Origin: a virus
Strand: one strand, 5' to 3'
Length of the DNA: 45,603 bases
Virus record (IMG/VR): IMGVR_UViG_3300032118_000012
Coordinates: 1-45,603 of that record
The position numbers and the translations under genes were made by a program. The notes under the pieces were generated by a model. That model was not told the origin of the DNA. It ran no database searches and saw only the letters and a list, made by a program, of their open reading frames with translations. Positions 20,608 to 28,430 of this stretch are shown one piece after another (position 1 is the first letter of the stretch; each line of letters opens with the position of its first letter).

Positions 20608-23070
20608 TCAGGTTGCGTATCCCGGAATTTTAACTGTTCCGATCGCGGTTTGCATATAAATCCACTCCGAGGGGTCGCCAAGGGCCTTGCCATCGCCTCC
20701 GTAGTAGTCGGTGAACGTCGGCGGGGTACCAGCCAGCGTGGGGGCTGCGGCCGCGTCCACGATCTTCAGCACTCGCGTCCCATCCGACGCCGCCCCGAGT
20801 CCGATGCGCGCGAACTGAGGGGCCGCTGCGATTTTCACGTTCTGGTCAAACCAATCGTCTAGCGTCGGGTTCCCGGAGAGGGTAAGAACCCGGTCGGCAT
20901 TGCCAACGTCGAGAGTCAGAATTCGGTTTGCCGCGATTCCCGTACATGTCGCCAAAATTCGGAGTTCATAGGCCGTAATAGAATCCTTGAGCCAGAGATC
21001 CTTGAACCCGAAAGATGCCTTGCCGAGACTCATCGCCCCCCGGACCGCGCTCCAGATTCCAACGGAGTCCACGGAGATCCGGTCCGTCGAGGCCGTCGCG
21101 ACCGTAAAAACGTTCGTGGCGGACGGCCACCAGTAGACGGTCCCGAGCGCCGTCGTCGATGATCCGGCCCTCCATTTCCCGGTCGCCTGCGCATCCCCCG
21201 CGAACATCCCCGCAAAAGTTACTCCGCTGCCAGTTCCACCGTAGACACCGTAGGTGCGGGTAAACGTGCCGGTCGGTGGGACAAATTCCCCCCCATATCC
21301 CGCCGTCGCGACGGTCGGGGTGACGACCGCGAACCCCGTCATGCCGTAGCCGACGATTTTCGGAATCGTGCACGTCGCGGGGAGTCCGATCATCACTGAT
21401 TTCAGGTTGTACAAATAGATGTTCGACTTCAGCGGAAACAGCATCGACGATAGATTCGAGGTGATAAAATTGATCGCGTGTCCGGAGATCACGGACGTCG
21501 CGGTGTTCTGCCGCGCGGCGAATGTCTCGAACAGGAAATCCCCGATCCCTCCGGCCCCGATCTCCGTCCAGTTCACGCCGTCCGTGCTCGTGAATCCCCA
21601 TCCTGTCGCATATCCGCCCGAGGTCTCATCTGCCGCGATATATACGGTATCCGTCCACGACGAGGATGTGATGACGAGGGCGAGAACTCCAGCTCCGACG
21701 TATTTGTACGTCGAGAGGATAAACTCGATGACCTCTCCGGCAGGGTCAGTCGTCAACGCGGAGGCGTCGAATGTCCCGCTGCCGACGGGACCCCCGGTAG
21801 GTTTGTGCGTTACTCCGTCCGTGGCATACAGCGTGAGCGTGAGCGTGATCGGTCCTGAGCCTGTGCGGTACGCCTTGAAATCGAGATAGTGTAGCAACTC
21901 CGTCGCCGTGATCGTGATCGACTCGCAAGTCCGGGCGGTACCGATGACCTCATGCCAGGCGTCCTCGACCGTGTCTCCATACTCCCACGAGTCCCAGTGC
22001 TCCCGGCCCAAATTGTAATTGCCGTCGGTATATTGGAGACCTTGGTACAATTCCATCGTCTCCTCGCCCGCCGAGATCTGCGTCGGCCCGATGTCCTGGT
22101 CGAACGTTGGTTGCATATAAAGCGGGGACTGCAGCGAATAGGCGCCGATGCGGTTGTCATACTGCTCAGCGATGTCGCTCGCGTCCTCGGCGAGGGTTAG
22201 AAGATATTTCCGCGAGGGCCCACTGGTTCGCGCGGTCCCGCGTCCGACCATGATGTGTTCCGGGAGCAATGTGTGTCCGTGACCGGCGAGCGCATACGGG
22301 ACAGTTCCGTTGACCGTATATTGTTTTCCCGCTCCGATATCTATCCCGCCCGAAAGTGCGAGATCGCCCGTCTTCGTAAGAGCTAAAATATCCAATCCGC
22401 CATGATCGACGGAAAAACGTACCGTGGATTTGCCGAGAACCGAGCGGTCCATTCCCCAGAAATGCCATTCCGTCGTATCGGCGACCGTCGCCTGCCGTGA
22501 GGCGTGGATGAGAAACTCGGCTAGCCCCGACCCCTCGTCTCCATTGATGTACCAGCCCGTATAGATGTCCCCGTCCCAATCCCCCGAGGAATCCGTCCGT
22601 TCTCCAATCCATTCCATTGATACGGAGCCTCCGGCGAAGGAAGCTACGTTGAGGTCGATAAACGCCTTCTGGTGGTATGCGCCAACGTGGCCTACGAAAC
22701 CGTCCCCAATTTCCAGGAGATAACGCGACTCTTTTCCGTCCGGGACTTTGATGAAATCGCGGATGTGTTTTTCGGCGGCGTTCCCGTACCAACTTCGCTG
22801 AAGAACATTTACGCCAAGAGAATCGAGATGATTGAGGACGCTGGCCGTGGACCCTTTCAGATCCAGAACGCTATTCAACTGCGCGAGTCCGATGAGAGAT
22901 CCATACCCGAATTGGTATCCGCCCGAGGCGCTTTTCAGAATTAGATCACCGCGCGATCCGACAATCGCCTCGTTCGTTCCGGAGCGGATGAGCTGGAGCG
23001 TATCGCCATCGGGCGAGGTGAGACGGTCGACCTGCGAGACCGTGAACGGCCGCTGGATTACGGCGCTCAC
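20608..23070 (-). CDS. Tail fibre / tip protein (820 aa)
   Basis: Large beta-rich protein. The last 150 residues contain CTGIAANRILTLDVGNADRV then LTLSGNPTL, a module frequent in phage tail fibres, and end with GTVKIPGYAT. Other parts have WHFWGMDRS and Gly-rich strands. Likely a host-binding fibre or tip. The GTG start overlaps the spanin gene's stop. The location after the lysis cassette is unusual but not unknown. Confidence 0.75.
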   Translation of the reverse strand: MSAVIQRPFTVSQVDRLTSPDGDTLQLIRSGTNEAIVGSRGDLILKSASGGYQFGYGSLIGLAQLNSVLDLKGSTASVLNHLDSLGVNVLQRSWYGNAAEKHIRDFIKVPDGKESRYLLEIGDGFVGHVGAYHQKAFIDLNVASFAGGSVSMEWIGERTDSSGDWDGDIYTGWYINGDEGSGLAEFLIHASRQATVADTTEWHFWGMDRSVLGKSTVRFSVDHGGLDILALTKTGDLALSGGIDIGAGKQYTVNGTVPYALAGHGHTLLPEHIMVGRGTARTSGPSRKYLLTLAEDASDIAEQYDNRIGAYSLQSPLYMQPTFDQDIGPTQISAGEETMELYQGLQYTDGNYNLGREHWDSWEYGDTVEDAWHEVIGTARTCESITITATELLHYLDFKAYRTGSGPITLTLTLYATDGVTHKPTGGPVGSGTFDASALTTDPAGEVIEFILSTYKYVGAGVLALVITSSSWTDTVYIAADETSGGYATGWGFTSTDGVNWTEIGAGGIGDFLFETFAARQNTATSVISGHAINFITSNLSSMLFPLKSNIYLYNLKSVMIGLPATCTIPKIVGYGMTGFAVVTPTVATAGYGGEFVPPTGTFTRTYGVYGGTGSGVTFAGMFAGDAQATGKWRAGSSTTALGTVYWWPSATNVFTVATASTDRISVDSVGIWSAVRGAMSLGKASFGFKDLWLKDSITAYELRILATCTGIAANRILTLDVGNADRVLTLSGNPTLDDWFDQNVKIAAAPQFARIGLGAASDGTRVLKIVDAAAAPTLAGTPPTFTDYYGGDGKALGDPSEWIYMQTAIGTVKIPGYAT

Positions 23071-23369
23071 GGCGCCTTCAGAAGCCCGGCGTCAATGCAG
23101 TCGTCGATGAGATCGATCTTGTCGAGCCAAGCCTTTTGTCCAACGATCAGGAAATCCTCCAGTTTTCCTCCGGGCGGGAGCTTGCAGGTAAACCCATCCT
23201 CTTTGGACTCCTCCGAAATAATGACGGCGGCAACGCAGGACAGTTCCTCTGGGAAGTAGACCCGCTCTTCAGGCGGGGTCGACAGGAGTTTTATGCAACC
23301 CGCGCTCGCGCAAAAGTTCACGAAGAAGAACAGCGCGACCGCGGCCCAGCCGAGTCGTCGTGTCTCCAT
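23067..23369 (-). CDS. Rz1-like outer-membrane spanin candidate (100 aa)
   Basis: ATG 23369 gives MRRLG-type start then hydrophobic AAVALFFFVNFCASAGC, with lipobox-like ASAGC, so export and lipidation are plausible. It starts inside the coiled-coil spanin gene in another frame, as Rz1 does in Rz. At 100 aa it is longer than classic Rz1. Confidence 0.55.
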   Translation of the reverse strand: METRRLGWAAVALFFFVNFCASAGCIKLLSTPPEERVYFPEELSCVAAVIISEESKEDGFTCKLPPGGKLEDFLIVGQKAWLDKIDLIDDCIDAGLLKAP

Positions 23370-23520
23370 CTCTCGCGAGCAATGCTTCGGCGCGTTCCAC
23401 CGACCGCTTTTGCCGCTCCCGGATTCTCTTCTTCGCCTGCTCAAGTTGCGTCTGCCGGGCCTTCCACCACTCCCAAAGAATCTGGAGTAGGAGAAGGACG
23501 ATCCCGGCGATCTCCTTCAT
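23269..23520 (-). CDS. Rz-like inner-membrane spanin candidate (83 aa)
   Basis: N-terminal membrane segment (IAGIVLLLLQILWEWW) then a charged coiled coil (QTQLEQAKKRIRERQKRSVE). Overlaps the lipoprotein-like gene by 101 bases. The pair would join inner and outer membranes and fuse them at lysis, which implies a Gram-negative host. Confidence 0.6.
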   Translation of the reverse strand: MKEIAGIVLLLLQILWEWWKARQTQLEQAKKRIRERQKRSVERAEALLARDGDTTTRLGRGRAVLLRELLRERGLHKTPVDPA

Positions 23521-23721
23521 TTATTTTTTGATCGCGTCGATGATCTTCTGCAACTTTCCGCCGAGCCCGAGAACGGCCATCCCGGCGATAGCCGCCGTGG
23601 CCGCCTGTTCGATCGTTAACGATCCGGCCACATCTGGCTCTGTGATGAAATGCAGAGCTAAACCGCACGCTGCCCCAGCGATCATCAAACTTCCCGCGAT
23701 CTTTGTTTTCCATCCGTCCAT
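23521..23721 (-). CDS. Holin-like protein (66 aa)
   Basis: ATG 23721 has AGGAG 6-7 bases upstream. Two hydrophobic helices (GSLMIAGAACGLALHF and AAIAGMAVLGLG) with a Lys-rich tail, the form of small holins and of many phage membrane proteins of this location. Lies between peptidase and spanins. Confidence 0.65.
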   Translation of the reverse strand: MDGWKTKIAGSLMIAGAACGLALHFITEPDVAGSLTIEQAATAAIAGMAVLGLGGKLQKIIDAIKK

Positions 23722-23735
23722 TGTGTTCTCCTCTC

Positions 23736-24131
23736 TTAGGTCCAATGCCTGGGTTGTTCCGGCCAACTCAACCACGCCGGAGTCAATTGAAAATGAAAGT
23801 GCGGACCCGTCCCGTGGTCGAGTAGTGGAATCGTCTCCATCATCGGCCGCTGCGGATCATATTGATACGCAGCATTGATCGTTCGGCGGAGTCTCTCGCT
23901 CCCTACGAGTCCCCCGCGCGAGAGGAGCCGACAGTCCACAAAACGATGGTACTTTTCAAGGGCGCGATGGGTGAGACCGGGATGGTTGGGATCGTAGATC
24001 GCGGTGATAACAAGATCGTCGCCGTACCATTCATAAGCCAGGAACGACGCCAGGCCCAAAATCTTCCCCAACTCCGGATGAACGGCCGACATCTGCGGCG
24101 CCGTTATATCGACGTTCTTGTGGTCGATCAT
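23736..24131 (-). CDS. M15-like peptidase endolysin candidate (131 aa)
   Basis: H61 region HRFVDCRLLSRGG and the end LLDHGTGPHFHFQL resemble M15-type D,D-peptidases, where His and Asp ligands near RAVDFR-like and PHxHxQ-like motifs bind zinc. Expected to cut peptidoglycan cross-links. The motif spacing is not textbook, so it could be a degenerate relative. Confidence 0.6.
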   Translation of the reverse strand: MIDHKNVDITAPQMSAVHPELGKILGLASFLAYEWYGDDLVITAIYDPNHPGLTHRALEKYHRFVDCRLLSRGGLVGSERLRRTINAAYQYDPQRPMMETIPLLDHGTGPHFHFQLTPAWLSWPEQPRHWT

Positions 24132-24416
24132 CTAACGCCTCCGTTCCATTCCATCGACTCTGCGAGAGAGCGAATCGAGCCGCTCCTCAGTGCGGGCGTT
24201 CTGGGTGCAGTGGGCGTTCCAGGTCTCATCGAACTTTTCCAGACGTGATTCAAGTCGTTCGAGAGATATTTTTGTAACTCGGATAGTCTCGTCGAGAACA
24301 ATTCGGTCTGCCACCACACGAAAACCCACAGCAAGGCTAGAAATAAGTGTGGCAACCAGTGATAGATCGCGGAGTTTGGGCTTCCAGGTTTTAATCGGCT
24401 CCACGCTTCCCCCCAT
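24132..24416 (-). CDS. Membrane protein with coiled coil (94 aa)
   Basis: One membrane segment (LSLVATLISSLAVGF) then a coiled coil (LDETIRVTKISLERLESRLE). Typical of small proteins at the start of lysis cassettes. ATG 24416 would leave almost no leader from the adjacent promoter; a GTG at 24404 with GGGGGG upstream is an alternative start. Confidence 0.6.
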   Translation of the reverse strand: MGGSVEPIKTWKPKLRDLSLVATLISSLAVGFRVVADRIVLDETIRVTKISLERLESRLEKFDETWNAHCTQNARTEERLDSLSRRVDGMERRR

Positions 24417-24424
24417 CCTCCCCA

Positions 24425-24454
24425 ATTATAGAACCTCCGGGCTAAGAAGAACAA
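24425..24454 (-). promoter_or_regulatory. Promoter candidate for the lysis cassette
   Basis: Minus strand TTGTTC, 18-base spacer, perfect TATAAT (24430-24425), in the 75-bp gap between the signal-peptide genes and the lysis genes. A short CACAAA/TTTGTG hairpin lies upstream at 24472-24485. Confidence 0.45.
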
Positions 24455-24491
24455 CCGACATTTCAGAGTCACAAAAATTTGTGGCAGTTCC

Positions 24492-25877
24492 CTAATAGCC
24501 ATAAAATGATTTCTCGCTCGCGTGAACCTGCGTGCGCTCTGCTTCGTTGAGAACCACTTTCCAAATATGCGGCCTTCCGAAGCCCTGGCCACCGCCAACG
24601 CGTTGGTCGACGGTCGAATGTTGTCCGAGGTATAGAGATCCTGCTCCGGGAGTCGTTGGGGTGGCCGTTGTATTCGAGAAGCGTTCTGTCGGCGTTGCCG
24701 ACATCCCCCAATACATGCGGTAGTCGATGGCGGCTCCGGAGTTGTCCCAGGTCACTATGAAGTGGCTCCATGTGTTCTGAAGCATCCCGGCGGCCAAAGC
24801 GTTCCAAGTCCCCATGAGCGAGCCGCCGTAGTACCAAGGAAGGGATGAATTGTTCGTTCGGGTCCCAAAATAGGCGCGGAAATCCGAGACGGAGGAGCTG
24901 TACTGGAAGATCACCCGGTAGCCACCACTGTCGTCGCTGCCATATGTCTGGGTCGTATCCCATGTAACGAAATGCCAAAACGAAAGTGTCCCTTTTTGCA
25001 TCGCGGCATTGATGTCGGAGATCGCTACCGCGTCATTCGCGGAGGCGGCAACGGCATTCGTCGTTTTCACGTATGGGTCAGGAATGTATCCCGGTTCGTA
25101 ACCAACGACGTTCGCCTCACACATAAAACATGAAACGATCATTGTGCCCGTCGCGTCTAGGGTAAGTTTCGCATTGATCGTCCCAGTCGCCAGGGCGCTA
25201 AATGCTTTATAGACCGTGATCCGCTGCCATGTAGTTGTAGCGGCGAAAGCCTGGCTTGTCGTCTCCGGAACCAACCCGGAGCCTTCGATGGTCAGCGTTC
25301 CCGCCAATGTTCCCGTCGCCACCCGAACATAGGCGGCGAAGAGAGAATGAAGATTTGCCGCAACTTCTCCGGTATCCTGCGTGATGCCCTCATTCGAGGT
25401 ATCAGCCATGATGGTAGCGGCCGAGTTGGTGACACCATCCGGTCCGGAGGCGGCATTATTCGTGACCGTCGGTGTCCCGACGGCGGCCCAGGGCGCCGTC
25501 GCTGGAGCCTCGGAATAGAGACAGAGATTCTTCGATGCGCGGTTGATGAAAAGCCCGCCGTTCGGGGAGACGAATTTGTACGGCCAGATCGGGATAGCTG
25601 GGATACCGCTGCCAAAAGTCACGAGCGAATTATCGGCCGCTGATCCCGGGCCGACTTCCAAAGAAGCACGCGAGAAGGTCGGCGTCGTTCCGACTTGCGC
25701 TGTAATTCCCGAAGTGAAATCCGACGAGAATATGAGCTGATCTATCTGCGGCAACCGCCCGCTCCGAGCTGCGTAATTCCCTCGGAAGGGCTGGAGTTCC
25801 TGCCATCCGTTCCGCGACTGCGCCAATAGCGCGGTCGGGAGAAGAAGAAGAGAGAGGATTCGGAGGATCTTTCTCAT
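24492..25877 (-). CDS. LamG-like protein with signal peptide (461 aa)
   Basis: ATG 25877 overlaps the upstream stop. A clear Sec signal (MRKILRILSLLLLPTALLAQ, cleavage near AQ) is followed by a beta-rich body. The last 150 residues (WSHFIVTWDNSGAAIDYRMY, then SLYLGQHST) look like a concanavalin/LamG fold that binds carbohydrate. Exported proteins are not expected among virion genes. It may be a surface-acting or secreted lectin-like protein. Confidence 0.7.
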   Translation of the reverse strand: MRKILRILSLLLLPTALLAQSRNGWQELQPFRGNYAARSGRLPQIDQLIFSSDFTSGITAQVGTTPTFSRASLEVGPGSAADNSLVTFGSGIPAIPIWPYKFVSPNGGLFINRASKNLCLYSEAPATAPWAAVGTPTVTNNAASGPDGVTNSAATIMADTSNEGITQDTGEVAANLHSLFAAYVRVATGTLAGTLTIEGSGLVPETTSQAFAATTTWQRITVYKAFSALATGTINAKLTLDATGTMIVSCFMCEANVVGYEPGYIPDPYVKTTNAVAASANDAVAISDINAAMQKGTLSFWHFVTWDTTQTYGSDDSGGYRVIFQYSSSVSDFRAYFGTRTNNSSLPWYYGGSLMGTWNALAAGMLQNTWSHFIVTWDNSGAAIDYRMYWGMSATPTERFSNTTATPTTPGAGSLYLGQHSTVDQRVGGGQGFGRPHIWKVVLNEAERTQVHASEKSFYGY

Positions 25878-26512
25878 CTCTTTTTGCACGCGTTAAGATA
25901 CGCCGTATCCGAGATAGGAATGCAACTCAGATACGAATGATCGGAGTCTGAGACTTCCCAGATTTCCTTTGCCCCCACGGGGATAATCTCGCCGTTGACG
26001 GAAGTCACCGCTGTCGGCGCGACGGGATCGGCCAGCACTGTCAGTCCTCCCATAAGGCAACGGATTTCAATCAGGTTTCCTGTCGCGTCCGTCGCGTAAA
26101 TTGAGTAATAACCGCCTATAGTCAGAGGACCAACGCGTTCGCTCGATTTCACTACGTCTGCATCTGTCGCCAAGTGCGTATAGGTAAGATTCGCTGCGCA
26201 GTTCACGTAATCTCCGGACACGACACTCGCTACCACGCAGGCTTCCTTCCTTGCGGGAACAGTTGGCGCGACTACAACTACGTCTCCGGCGGCAAGATTT
26301 GTCGTCGCGACGATATAGAGCTTTACCTGACCCGATGCGGAGTTTTGATCCACGGTCGTCGAGAGCTGCCTATTGAGTCCCGGATTCTGTAGACAGGCAG
26401 AAATCGTCGGGCCGTAGACTACTTTCGGAACGACCGATCCGGGATCGATCCCTTGTGCCACGGCTGAAAGAGGAAAGAGAAAGAGAAAAAGAAGTTTCAA
26501 AAGTCGGATCAT
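25874..26512 (-). CDS. Secreted protein with signal peptide (212 aa)
   Basis: MIRLLKLLFLFLFPLSAVAQ is a typical signal peptide with AVAQ cleavage. The mature part is beta-rich (VKLYIVATTNLAAGDVVVVA). AAGGAGAATTCG precedes the ATG. No family recognised. It sits between two other genes with signal peptides. Confidence 0.65.
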   Translation of the reverse strand: MIRLLKLLFLFLFPLSAVAQGIDPGSVVPKVVYGPTISACLQNPGLNRQLSTTVDQNSASGQVKLYIVATTNLAAGDVVVVAPTVPARKEACVVASVVSGDYVNCAANLTYTHLATDADVVKSSERVGPLTIGGYYSIYATDATGNLIEIRCLMGGLTVLADPVAPTAVTSVNGEIIPVGAKEIWEVSDSDHSYLSCIPISDTAYLNACKKR

Positions 26513-26524
26513 CGAATTCTCCTT

Positions 26525-27244
26525 TCAGAGTTCAAATGCTCTTAAAGTACAGGAAGATAATCCAATAGTCGCCCCGCTTTGTACAGCAGCCTGTACTTTA
26601 AAGGTGTGACCGCCAGCAACTCCCCCGCTAATTGCAAATAACATCGGCGGATAGGTTGTAGTCCCACCGGTTGATGTAAGCATTCCCCCTCCAAAGGTCG
26701 TCCCTCCCTCCTTAAAAATAATCCAACCTCCAGCAGGGCTTGTATTTCCAGAAATCGAGAAATAACCGGAACCTCCAACACCAGTGATTAAAACAAGGAT
26801 TGGGCGACCGGACGTTGTAAGCGTAATACTCAAATTCGTTACGTCCACGAAGGTTGTGCTTGTTGTCGTGAAATTCCCTGAAGATGAACTACCGCAAACC
26901 CCACGAACTGCACATCCAAAGGCCCGCATATAGGAATCAATCACTCGATTGGCATTTACCTGGTTGATCGACGAGAACGACAGCGCGCCCGCTAGGTCAA
27001 GGCCAAACTCGTCCAGACCTATGTTCGCAGCATTATCAATATGTAGATTCTTTGCATCATCAACCGCGATAAGAGCATTCGGGCTATTTCCAGTGTCGAA
27101 CCTTAGAATTTTTTTTGCTGTACTATCAGGCCGTCCAAAGGTGATCTGATCTTGCCGGATTACTTCTCCGGCGCCAGCATAGAAGGGCGAGAGAGTTAGA
27201 AATAGAAGAGAGAGGAAATAGGATATCACTTTGTTATTATTCAT
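26525..27244 (-). CDS. Secreted beta-rich protein with signal peptide (239 aa)
   Basis: Signal ISYFLSLLFLTLSPFYAGAG, then a repetitive Ser/Thr/Gly-rich body (TSTTFVDVTNLSITLTTSGR) like fibre tips. The DNA is visibly richer in A+T than its surroundings, suggesting recent acquisition. AAGGGAGCATTT precedes the ATG. Confidence 0.65.
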   Translation of the reverse strand: MNNNKVISYFLSLLFLTLSPFYAGAGEVIRQDQITFGRPDSTAKKILRFDTGNSPNALIAVDDAKNLHIDNAANIGLDEFGLDLAGALSFSSINQVNANRVIDSYMRAFGCAVRGVCGSSSSGNFTTTSTTFVDVTNLSITLTTSGRPILVLITGVGGSGYFSISGNTSPAGGWIIFKEGGTTFGGGMLTSTGGTTTYPPMLFAISGGVAGGHTFKVQAAVQSGATIGLSSCTLRAFEL

Positions 27245-27833
27245 AAATGCTCCCTTGTTCAGTACACGTCTCCGCCACGAAATCTACAGGCGTCGTGCAA
27301 TTCACGAAGTTGCAGGTCTTTACGCGTCCGTAGTCCGCCCCCGCCTGGTAACGGATGCCAGTGGCGAAGTTATTGAAACGCGCAGACTCGATCTCCACAC
27401 GATCACCAGTGACATCGAGACAGATCGTCGCGCCTCCACTTTGGGAAAAGGTTACGCCGGGCCGGAATTTGATCCTGAGATTATTCTGCGCGATGACGAT
27501 ATTCGTCGAAACCGACTCGTCAGAGAAAACCAAGAGCGCATCGCCCGATACCGCTGCGACCAGCGCCTCCGCTAGTGTCGCGTACTGCTTGCCGCTTCCG
27601 ACGCTGATATTGAAATCGCCCGTGACATCAGCCTTAAGTTGGTCGGTCGTGTCCTCGAAATACGATAGCCACAGTCCGATCGAATATAGGAGCCAGTTAA
27701 ACCACTGGAAGGGAGGCTTCTCGGCCAGAATCCATCCCGTCTCTTTTTTCCCAGAAGAGGGTTCGATCTGCTTCGCGGGGTCGCCGTCCGTCCACAGCGG
27801 AAGCGTTTCGGTTGGTTTAGACGGGTAGGGCAT
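27237..27833 (-). CDS. Baseplate-attached tail fibre protein (198 aa)
   Basis: The N-terminus (PPFQWFNWLLYSIGLWLSYF) is of the kind that anchors fibres to the baseplate in many myophages. Residues 80-190 suggest a short beta-helix (RFNNFATGIRYQ, TCNFVNCTTPVDF). Short for a fibre, so it may be an adaptor for the next proteins. Confidence 0.65.
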   Translation of the reverse strand: MPYPSKPTETLPLWTDGDPAKQIEPSSGKKETGWILAEKPPFQWFNWLLYSIGLWLSYFEDTTDQLKADVTGDFNISVGSGKQYATLAEALVAAVSGDALLVFSDESVSTNIVIAQNNLRIKFRPGVTFSQSGGATICLDVTGDRVEIESARFNNFATGIRYQAGADYGRVKTCNFVNCTTPVDFVAETCTEQGSIYE

Positions 27834-27845
27834 TCGGTTCTCCTC

Positions 27846-28430
27846 TCATACCACGATCCCGGCGAATTCTCCGCCGACGGTGGGATCGTAGACGCCGCTG
27901 AAGCCGAGGCCGGTTCCGCCGTCGAAAGCAAAAGAATCCGGTCCCGCCGTCGTTACGAAACCCGAAATTCTCACTCCCGCTGCGACCACATGAGCCATCG
28001 CCTCGAAAATGAACTCCTCCAAATCCGGGTCCAAGCCCGGGGAATAGGAGATTGAAACCGAGCCGTGTCCCTCGCTTTCTACCATCAATTCCGTCGCCCC
28101 TGTGATAAGTTGGAAGAGCTGGAGAATGGTATTCAGCGTTCCGTTCGAAACGTTTACCCCGATCTGGAAGGCCAGAAAAACGCGGTAGACCTCATCCGCG
28201 CGTCCGTAACGTGAAATCCCAACGATCTCGCCCAATCGATCGAGCTGCACTCCTGTCGCTTCGTTTAGAGCGCGCTCTGTCATCATCGAATAGATCGCGT
28301 CCTCCAAATCCTGAACTTGGTCACAGTACACGGAGAGAATCGCCTTGAGATTCGCGCTCTCTTTGTACTGCTCCAATAAACGCCCGAAGGCTTGCGTCTC
28401 ATGGCTCGCGATTTTCGATAGCGGGATCAA
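27846..28430 (-). CDS. Baseplate wedge protein, DUF2612-like (194 aa)
   Basis: TTG start at 28430 overlaps the gpJ-like stop (TTGA). QVQDLEDAIYSMMTERALNE and TGVQLDRLGEIVGISR are characteristic of DUF2612 / gpI-type proteins that connect gpJ to tail fibres. Confidence 0.75.
   Translation of the reverse strand: MIPLSKIASHETQAFGRLLEQYKESANLKAILSVYCDQVQDLEDAIYSMMTERALNEATGVQLDRLGEIVGISRYGRADEVYRVFLAFQIGVNVSNGTLNTILQLFQLITGATELMVESEGHGSVSISYSPGLDPDLEEFIFEAMAHVVAAGVRISGFVTTAGPDSFAFDGGTGLGFSGVYDPTVGGEFAGIVV

Noticed and set aside
24128-24598. 156-codon minus-strand frame overlapping the lysis promoter
   Set aside because: Would cross the end of the LamG-like gene and the promoter; the alternative frame gives a clean membrane/coiled-coil protein.
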